Assembly (NCBI GenBank): GCA_016183835.1 | Contig: JACPDV010000566.1 | Coordinates: forward strand, 1-10,596 | Length of the DNA stretch: 10,596 nt | Source: Armatimonadota bacterium | GTDB lineage: Bacteria > Armatimonadota > UBA10988 | Direction of reading: 5' to 3' | In this document: positions 5,966 to 10,596 of the stretch, piece by piece | Layout: every line of letters begins with the position of its first letter | How positions within the stretch are numbered: the first letter of the stretch is position 1 | Notes under the pieces: model-generated | Database searches by the model: none | The model's input: the letters and a program-made list of their open reading frames with translations, nothing else | What the model was told of the DNA's origin: nothing | Position numbers and translations under genes: made by a program

Positions 5966-7647
5966 CGACTCTGCTGCTGGCCTGTGGGATGCTGACCTTG
6001 ACCGCCGAGCCCGAGCAGCGGGCGGTGTGGGTCAACTATCGCCACTTCCAGACTCCCGAGGCGGTGGCGCAGACCGTGGCCAAGGTGTCCGCGGCGCACC
6101 TCAACTCCGTCTACCCGCTGATCTGGTACAACGGCGGGCAGGCCTGGTACAAGAGCTCGCTCAGTCCCTTGGCCAAGGACGTGCCGGTCGGGTTCGACCC
6201 GCTCGCCGCCCTGATCGAGCAGGCCCACGCCAAAGGCATCGCCGTCCATGCCTGGTTCGTCAATGGCAACTACGGCGCCGGCCGGCCCGGCTTCGTGTTC
6301 GACAAGCACCCCGACTGGGCGCTGCAAGAAGGCCCGGGGCCGAGCGAAAGGTGGTACGACCTGGGCCGACCGGAGGTCCGCGCGTTCGAGCGCGACGTCA
6401 TGCTCGACTGCCTCCGCAACTACGACCTGGACGGTCTGCACTTCGACTACATCCGCTTCGACGGCCGTGGCATGTGCTACTGCAGTGCCTGCCAGACCGA
6501 GGTGCAGAAGCGTTACGGCCTGCCGCCGGTGAGTCCCACCGACCCGCGCTTCCCTGTGGGCCTGCAGCTCAGCGGCAACCCGCTCGACCAGCCCACCACC
6601 GCGCACGTGGTCGCCACGTTCGATAACGGCAAGCCGGCGATCACCCTCAACCAGCTCGACACGGGCGAGACGATCCTGCTCAACTGGCAGGCGACCCGCG
6701 CCGGTCAGCCGGCGGTCAACCTGTTCGCCCGGCGGGTGCTCGAGCGCTTCGGGGCCGAGCGGAAGGTGGTCCAGCTCCGCTGCGTGGACACCACGGCCAA
6801 GTACGGCTTGCAGAGCCAGTCCGCCGGGCTGGCCTGGTTGCGGGCGCTCGGCGCGAAGCCCACCGCCGTGACCGATCAGCAGCTCGGCGAGGTGTCGGCG
6901 GGGGCCATCGTCGTGCTGGATGGGCAGTACCGGATCCCGGCCACGACGGCGGCTTGGCTGGCGCGGCATGTCTCCGCCGGCGGCCGGGCGCTGTTCATCG
7001 ATGGCCCGGTGTCCGCCATCAGCGATCCGGAGCTGCAGCGGGTGCTCGGCCTGCGCAGAACGGCCCCGTTCTTCAGCGAGTTCCGCGTGATCCAGCCGGC
7101 GGCCGGGCAGGAGCTGCTCCCGGTCGGTCCGCCGCTCGATCAGGAGACCGAGCGTCGGCGGGCCGGCTGCTGGACCACCTTCCGGACCGACTCGGTCACC
7201 GACCTGGTGCGGCAGGTCTACTACGGAACCAAGGCGCTCAAGCCGAACGCCCAAGTCAGCGCCGCCGTGTTCGCCGACCGCAGCGCCGCCGACGGGGTCT
7301 GCCAGGACTGGTACGGCTGGCTGAAGGAGGGCATCCTCGACTACGCGCTGCCGATGGCCTACACCCTGGACAACGCCGTGCTCAAGCGGCAGCTTGACGA
7401 GTGGCAGGCGTTCGACCCGACCATGGCGCGCATCTATCCGGGCCTGTCGCTCTACCTGCGGCAGGGAGACCGCACGAGCACGCGCCCGGTCGACCTGGTT
7501 GCCAGCCAGCAGGAGCTGTGCAAGTCGTACAAGGCGCGGGGCATGTGCTACTTCGAGCTGAGCTACCTCGACGAGGCGTTGACCACCGCCTGGGCGGGCG
7601 GGCTGTATGCCGAAGCCGCGGCCCCGTTCTACCCGCCGGCGCGGTAG
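5962..7647 (+). CDS. Family 10 glycosylhydrolase (GHL10/DUF187-like) with an inserted GATase1-like domain
   Basis: This 561-aa protein belongs by pattern to the GHL10 family of TIM-barrel glycosidase-like proteins. The barrel opens at about residue 20 (RAVWVNYRHF), continues through AKGIAVHAWFVNGNYG, and reaches the signature DGLHFDYIRF (157-166) with D157 and D162 as candidate catalytic or binding acids. CYCSAC (172-177) follows, a cysteine cluster that could bind metal. The second half of the barrel is at about 400-540 (WTTFRTDSVTDLV, WLKEGILDYALPMAYT). Between them, about 197-393 form an inserted alpha/beta region with LRALGAKPTAV, AIVVLDGQYRIP and GGRALFIDGP, resembling a GATase1/ThuA-like flavodoxin fold. 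The N-terminus (TTLLLACGMLTLTA) is hydrophobic but lacks a basic start, so export is likely but not certain. AGGAGG (5951-5956) lies 5 bases before the ATG. The next gene follows within about 30 bases, so they are probably one operon. Substrate unknown. Confidence 0.88.
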   Translation: MTTLLLACGMLTLTAEPEQRAVWVNYRHFQTPEAVAQTVAKVSAAHLNSVYPLIWYNGGQAWYKSSLSPLAKDVPVGFDPLAALIEQAHAKGIAVHAWFVNGNYGAGRPGFVFDKHPDWALQEGPGPSERWYDLGRPEVRAFERDVMLDCLRNYDLDGLHFDYIRFDGRGMCYCSACQTEVQKRYGLPPVSPTDPRFPVGLQLSGNPLDQPTTAHVVATFDNGKPAITLNQLDTGETILLNWQATRAGQPAVNLFARRVLERFGAERKVVQLRCVDTTAKYGLQSQSAGLAWLRALGAKPTAVTDQQLGEVSAGAIVVLDGQYRIPATTAAWLARHVSAGGRALFIDGPVSAISDPELQRVLGLRRTAPFFSEFRVIQPAAGQELLPVGPPLDQETERRRAGCWTTFRTDSVTDLVRQVYYGTKALKPNAQVSAAVFADRSAADGVCQDWYGWLKEGILDYALPMAYTLDNAVLKRQLDEWQAFDPTMARIYPGLSLYLRQGDRTSTRPVDLVASQQELCKSYKARGMCYFELSYLDEALTTAWAGGLYAEAAAPFYPPAR

Positions 7648-7667
7648 CGGCCTCTGAGGGGAGCAAC

Positions 7668-7673
7668 AAGGAG
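7668..7673 (+). promoter_or_regulatory. Ribosome binding site that favours the second of two adjacent ATGs
   Basis: AAGGAG at 7668-7673 precedes tandem start codons at 7677 and 7680. The spacing is 3 bases to the first and 6 to the second, so the second (7680) is the better start. The choice changes the protein by one Met and does not alter the signal peptide. Confidence 0.55.
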
Positions 7674-7679
7674 CCGATG

Positions 7680-9398
7680 ATGCGACGCACCTGGGTCCCG
7701 CTCACGATTCTGCCCGTCTGCTTCGCCGCCCATGCCACGACCTTCTGGGTCGACGGCCGTGCCGCCAACGCCGCCGACGCCAACGCCGGCACTGCCGACG
7801 CGCCGTGGAAGACCATCTCCCGCGCCGCGCAGGCCAAGGAACTCAAGCCGGGCGACAGCGTGCTCGTCAAGACCGGCGTCTACCGCGAGCACGTGGACAT
7901 CAACGTCTCCGGCGAGCCGGGCCGGCCCATCGCGTTTGCCGCCGCGCCCGACGCCCGGGTGGTGATCAAGGGCTCCGAGGTGATCCGAGGCAAGTGGGCG
8001 CTGCTGGGCGACGTCAAGGACATGCCCGAGCCGTTCCAGTACGCCAACCTGCACCTCTGGCGCATCCAGCTCGGCGACGAGTACTTCATCGACCCGCGCT
8101 TCGGCAACTACGCCGACAAGGCCAACCGCTGGGTCTCGCAGGTCTTCATCGACGACGACCACCCCCTCCAGATGATCGGTGTGGACCACGTCTACAACAG
8201 CAAAGACCTCAAGCAGATGGTCTACATCGGCAAGGGCCTGGCCGACCTGATCCCGCAGTCCTTCTGGTGGGACGCGCCGAACCAGACGCTGTGGGCCTAC
8301 CTCGGCGGGCGGCCCGAGTGGTTCTGCATCGAGGTCGGCGTGCGCGGCTTCGCCCTGACCGTCACCAAGGCGCACGACGTGGTGGTGCGCGGATTCGACA
8401 TGCGGCACAACCGGCAGCCCGGCGGACAGTGGCCCATCGCCAGCATCGGGAGCTGCGAGCGCGTGATGATGGAGGACTGCCGCATCCACTGGGCCGACTT
8501 CACCGGGCTCTCGGTGTGGGACTCGAAGAACTGCACCGTCCGCGGGTGCGACCTCTCGCACAACGGCGCCACCGGGCTGGCCATGGGTCTCACCGAGGAC
8601 TGCACCATCGAGGACTGCGCGCTCACCTTCAACAACTACCGCCACTTCTACGGCGACTGGGGCGTGGCGGCCGGCGCCAAGTGCATCCCCGGCAACAAAC
8701 GCACCACCTTCCGCGGGTGCGAGGCCGCCTGGAACGACGAGGCCGAGGGGATCTGGTTCGACACCGACAACGAGGACATCCGCATCCTCGACAACGTCTG
8801 CCACGACAACGGCGACTGCGGGATCATGTTCGAGATCAACAAGGGAGGCGGCATCATCGCCGGCAACCTGGTCTACGCCAACCACGGGCGCGGGATCTAC
8901 GTCTCCGGCTCGCAGAACACCTGGGTGGTGGGCAACACGCTGGCGGAGAACGCCTCGGGTATCGTCTGCATGACCCGCGGACCGGGCGAGCCGCCGAGGA
9001 ACACGCGGGTCTTCTACAACCTGATGCTCCACAACTACGTCAACGGCGACGACACGACCCGCGGCTCGGACCTGACCCTCGAGATGTATCCCGAGCCGGA
9101 GAAGCGCGCGGAGATGGGCAGCGAGTCGGACTACAACGTCCTCGCCGACAACGCCTGGACGCCGTGGATCCGGCACAACTGGAACGACAACAACCCGCTC
9201 GACCGCTGGCAGAAGGTCTACGCGCAGGACGCGCACTCGAAGCAGATGCGGGTGGAGTACCGGCAGGCCTCCGGCGCGTTCCGGCTGGTGACGCAACAGG
9301 GCCTGGACGTGGCGGGACCGCTCCCGTCGGCGGTGGCCAAGGTCTGGCGGCCGAAGGACCCGAAACGAGTTGGATGCGACCGGACGCAGTGGCCGTGA
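7680..9398 (+). CDS. Secreted right-handed parallel beta-helix protein, possible polysaccharide lyase or glycosidase
   Basis: This 572-aa protein begins with a signal peptide (MRRTWVPLTILPVCFAAHA, cleavage after AHA at 19). Residues 20-105 carry the N-terminal cap pattern of DUF1565/pectate-lyase-like proteins: TFWVDG, PWKTISRAA, LKPGDSVLVKTGVYRE, then RVVIKGSE. From about 230 to 440 the chain shows repeated short rungs: DVVVRGFDMRHN, CERVMMEDCRIH, NCTVRGCDLSHNGATG, DCTIEDCALTFNN, DIRILDNVCHDNG, GGIIAGNLVYANHG, TWVVGNTLAENASG. These define a right-handed beta-helix with Asn/Asp-rich turns. Acidic residues near WFDTDNED (359-366) and E385 could bind calcium or act in catalysis, but no PL family signature is certain. 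The Trp- and Asp-rich C-terminal segment (WIRHNWNDNN) looks like a folded cap. The gene follows the GHL10 gene by 32 bases and precedes the aminotransferase by 49, consistent with an operon acting on one extracellular glycan. An upstream in-frame extension inside the previous gene was rejected. Confidence 0.87.
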   Translation: MRRTWVPLTILPVCFAAHATTFWVDGRAANAADANAGTADAPWKTISRAAQAKELKPGDSVLVKTGVYREHVDINVSGEPGRPIAFAAAPDARVVIKGSEVIRGKWALLGDVKDMPEPFQYANLHLWRIQLGDEYFIDPRFGNYADKANRWVSQVFIDDDHPLQMIGVDHVYNSKDLKQMVYIGKGLADLIPQSFWWDAPNQTLWAYLGGRPEWFCIEVGVRGFALTVTKAHDVVVRGFDMRHNRQPGGQWPIASIGSCERVMMEDCRIHWADFTGLSVWDSKNCTVRGCDLSHNGATGLAMGLTEDCTIEDCALTFNNYRHFYGDWGVAAGAKCIPGNKRTTFRGCEAAWNDEAEGIWFDTDNEDIRILDNVCHDNGDCGIMFEINKGGGIIAGNLVYANHGRGIYVSGSQNTWVVGNTLAENASGIVCMTRGPGEPPRNTRVFYNLMLHNYVNGDDTTRGSDLTLEMYPEPEKRAEMGSESDYNVLADNAWTPWIRHNWNDNNPLDRWQKVYAQDAHSKQMRVEYRQASGAFRLVTQQGLDVAGPLPSAVAKVWRPKDPKRVGCDRTQWP

Positions 9399-9416
9399 CG
9401 GCAGGTGCCGCCCTCT

Positions 9417-9440
9417 CCGCGTCCAACCCCGCGGCCGGAG
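9417..9440 (+). promoter_or_regulatory. Hairpin that may mask the ribosome binding site of the aminotransferase gene
   Basis: CCGCG (9417-9421) can pair with CGCGG (9430-9434) across an 8-base loop, only two bases before the GGAG (9437-9440) that serves the ATG at 9448. The preceding CTCC (9415-9418) is also complementary to that GGAG. Folding could therefore alter initiation. Such complementarity is frequent in GC-rich spacers, so weight is low. Confidence 0.2.
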
Positions 9441-9447
9441 TACGCCC

Positions 9448-10596
9448 ATGCCCAAGCTCGCCCTCCTCGGCGGCCCGCGCGCCGTGCCCGATGGCCTCGC
9501 CCGGCCCTGGCCTCATATCACCGATGCCGACCGCGCCGCCGTGGCCGAGGTGCTCAGCGAACCCGACATCCGCAAGCAGCGCACCATCCAGGCCGAGAAG
9601 CTGGCCGAGGAGTGGGCCGCCTTCGTCGGCGTGAAGTACTGCCTCCCCACCCCCAGCGGCACGTCCGCGCTCCACATCGCCCTGGCCGCCGCGGGCGTGC
9701 AGCCGGGCGATGAGGTGATCTGCCCCGCCTTCACCTTCTGGGCCACCGCCGCCGCCGTGCTCCACCACTGCGCCATCCCCGTCTTCGTCGACATCGAGCC
9801 GGGCACCTGGTGCATGGACCCGGCGCTCGTCGAAGCCGCCATTACCGCGCGCACCAAGGCCGTCATGCCGGTCCACATCCACGGCATGCCGGCGAACCTC
9901 GAGCCGATCCTCGCCATCGCCCGGAAGCACAACCTGCTCGTCATCGAAGACGCCTGCCAGGCGCACGGGGCGACGTACCAGGGCAAGCGCGTCGGGAGCT
10001 TCGGCGACGCCACGGGGTTCAGCACGCAGCAGAGCAAGTGTCTCACCACCGGCAGCGAGGGCGGGCTGTTCGTCACGGACGACGAGGGCATGTTCGTGCG
10101 CGGGCGTCACCTCCAGTATTTCGGCGAGGCGGTGGTGCCGGGGCGCGAGCGCGAGGAGCAGCAGTACAACGCCCGCGGGCTCGGCTGGATGTACCGCCCC
10201 GACTCCTTCGGTCAGGCCTTCGCCCGCAGCCAGCTCCGCCGGCTGCCCGAGATGAACGCGACCCGCGCGGCCAACGCCGCCCGGCTGACCGAGCGGCTCA
10301 CAAGCCTGCCCGGCGTGGAGGTGCCCGTGGTGCCGGCCGACCGCGAGTCGGCCTGGTACAACTACGTGGTGGGCGTGCATCCCGAGCCGCTGGGGCTGGA
10401 CATCGCGCCGGACGCGTTCCGCGCGCGGGTGCAGGAGGCGCTGGCGGCGGAGGGCGTGGAGTGCGGCCAGTGGCAGCGCATGCCGGTGCCGGCGCAGGAC
10501 ATCTTCCAGAGCAAGGCAGGCTACGGCAAGGGCTGGCCCTGGTCGGTGGTGGAGGCGGTCACCGGGGAACCCTACACCTATCGAGGCGAGGACTAC
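9448..10596 (+). CDS. DegT/DnrJ/EryC1/StrS family PLP-dependent aminotransferase (C-terminus beyond the window)
   Basis: The frame is open for 383 codons to the window edge. The family is usually about 370-430 aa, so only a short C-terminal piece is probably missing. This fold-type I PLP enzyme class transfers an amino group, usually from glutamate or glutamine, to a keto-sugar; one subgroup makes 3-amino-5-hydroxybenzoate. Visible landmarks are LALLGGPRAVP at the N-terminus, the cofactor-phosphate loop PTPSGTSALHIAL (67-79), GDEVICPAFTFWATAAAV, VFVDIEP, MPVHIHGMPA, the PLP-ring aspartate D168 in VIEDACQAHGA, and the Schiff-base lysine K197 in QQSKCLTTGSEGG. All key residues are present, so it should be active. 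It has no signal peptide and is cytoplasmic. GGAG at 9437-9440 is 7 bases before the ATG. It is third in the operon after the GHL10 and beta-helix genes. That suggests amino-sugar metabolism tied to glycan use, but the substrate cannot be read from sequence. Confidence 0.9.
   Translation, partial: MPKLALLGGPRAVPDGLARPWPHITDADRAAVAEVLSEPDIRKQRTIQAEKLAEEWAAFVGVKYCLPTPSGTSALHIALAAAGVQPGDEVICPAFTFWATAAAVLHHCAIPVFVDIEPGTWCMDPALVEAAITARTKAVMPVHIHGMPANLEPILAIARKHNLLVIEDACQAHGATYQGKRVGSFGDATGFSTQQSKCLTTGSEGGLFVTDDEGMFVRGRHLQYFGEAVVPGREREEQQYNARGLGWMYRPDSFGQAFARSQLRRLPEMNATRAANAARLTERLTSLPGVEVPVVPADRESAWYNYVVGVHPEPLGLDIAPDAFRARVQEALAAEGVECGQWQRMPVPAQDIFQSKAGYGKGWPWSVVEAVTGEPYTYRGEDY

Noticed and set aside
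5974..5985. LLAC near the N-terminus of the GHL10 protein as a lipobox
   Set aside because: The cysteine is at residue 8 with no basic n-region before it, too short for a lipoprotein signal.
5758..7254. Long minus-strand frame opposite the GHL10 gene
   Set aside because: The composition is that of a shadow frame, and it conflicts with both the GHL10 gene and the intergenic region.
9399..9410. CGGCA-GG-TGCCG palindrome after the beta-helix gene as a terminator
   Set aside because: The loop would be only two bases (or the stem only four), and no T-run follows. The next gene starts 49 bases from the previous stop.
7629..9455. Long minus-strand frame opposite the beta-helix gene
   Set aside because: It is a Val/Asp/His-rich shadow of a gene with clear secreted beta-helix features.
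9040..10380. Minus-strand frame opposite the aminotransferase
   Set aside because: The plus strand carries all PLP-site motifs. The opposite frame is low-complexity His/Gly/Ala/Arg.
1..10596. tRNA, rRNA, CRISPR arrays, insertion sequences or attachment sites
   Set aside because: No cloverleaf, regularly spaced direct repeat, transposase or terminal inverted repeat pattern was seen on either strand.

Overview
The window is strongly GC-rich and bacterial, with dense coding and nearly every third codon position G or C in the large genes. The gene content is a CBM9/LamG glycosidase-like giant, a GHL10-type family 10 glycosylhydrolase, a secreted parallel beta-helix protein and a DegT-type aminotransferase. 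Such sets are typical of polysaccharide-degrading Armatimonadota, Planctomycetota, Lentisphaerota and similar lineages. This placement is inference from gene content only, since there is no rRNA or other marker in the window.

Layout from left to right. (1) Positions 1-408, minus strand: the N-terminal 136 codons of a membrane-anchored or secreted protein of unknown function, running off the left edge. (2) Positions 409-639: a divergent intergenic region with one AT-rich island and a perfect 6-bp dyad. (3) Positions 640-4449, plus: a 1269-aa exported multidomain protein (CBM9-like, GH123-N-like beta-sandwich, LamG-like, TIM-barrel glycosidase-like, C-terminal beta-sandwich). (4) Positions 4468-5779, minus: an overlapping two-gene unit, a 269-aa protein with an OB-like domain and an acidic tail, followed by a PIN-domain RNase. 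It looks like a toxin-antitoxin pair with an uncharacterised antitoxin candidate. (5) Positions 5780-5961: a second divergent intergenic region with overlapping -10-like elements on both strands, a GNRA-capped hairpin and a possible 26-codon leader ORF. (6) Positions 5962-10596, plus: three closely spaced genes that form a probable operon. They encode a GHL10 glycosylhydrolase with a roughly 200-residue GATase1-like insertion, a secreted right-handed beta-helix protein, and a DegT/DnrJ/EryC1/StrS PLP aminotransferase cut by the right edge.

Working model: the exported glycosidase-like proteins and the beta-helix protein bind and cleave an unknown complex glycan outside the cytoplasm. The aminotransferase is cytoplasmic and makes or converts an amino-sugar. 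The toxin-antitoxin-like pair sits as an inverted island between the two glycan loci and uses a more relaxed codon set than its neighbours. The most unusual items are the antitoxin-candidate/PIN pair, the leader region at 5814-5965, and the domain insertion in the GHL10 barrel.
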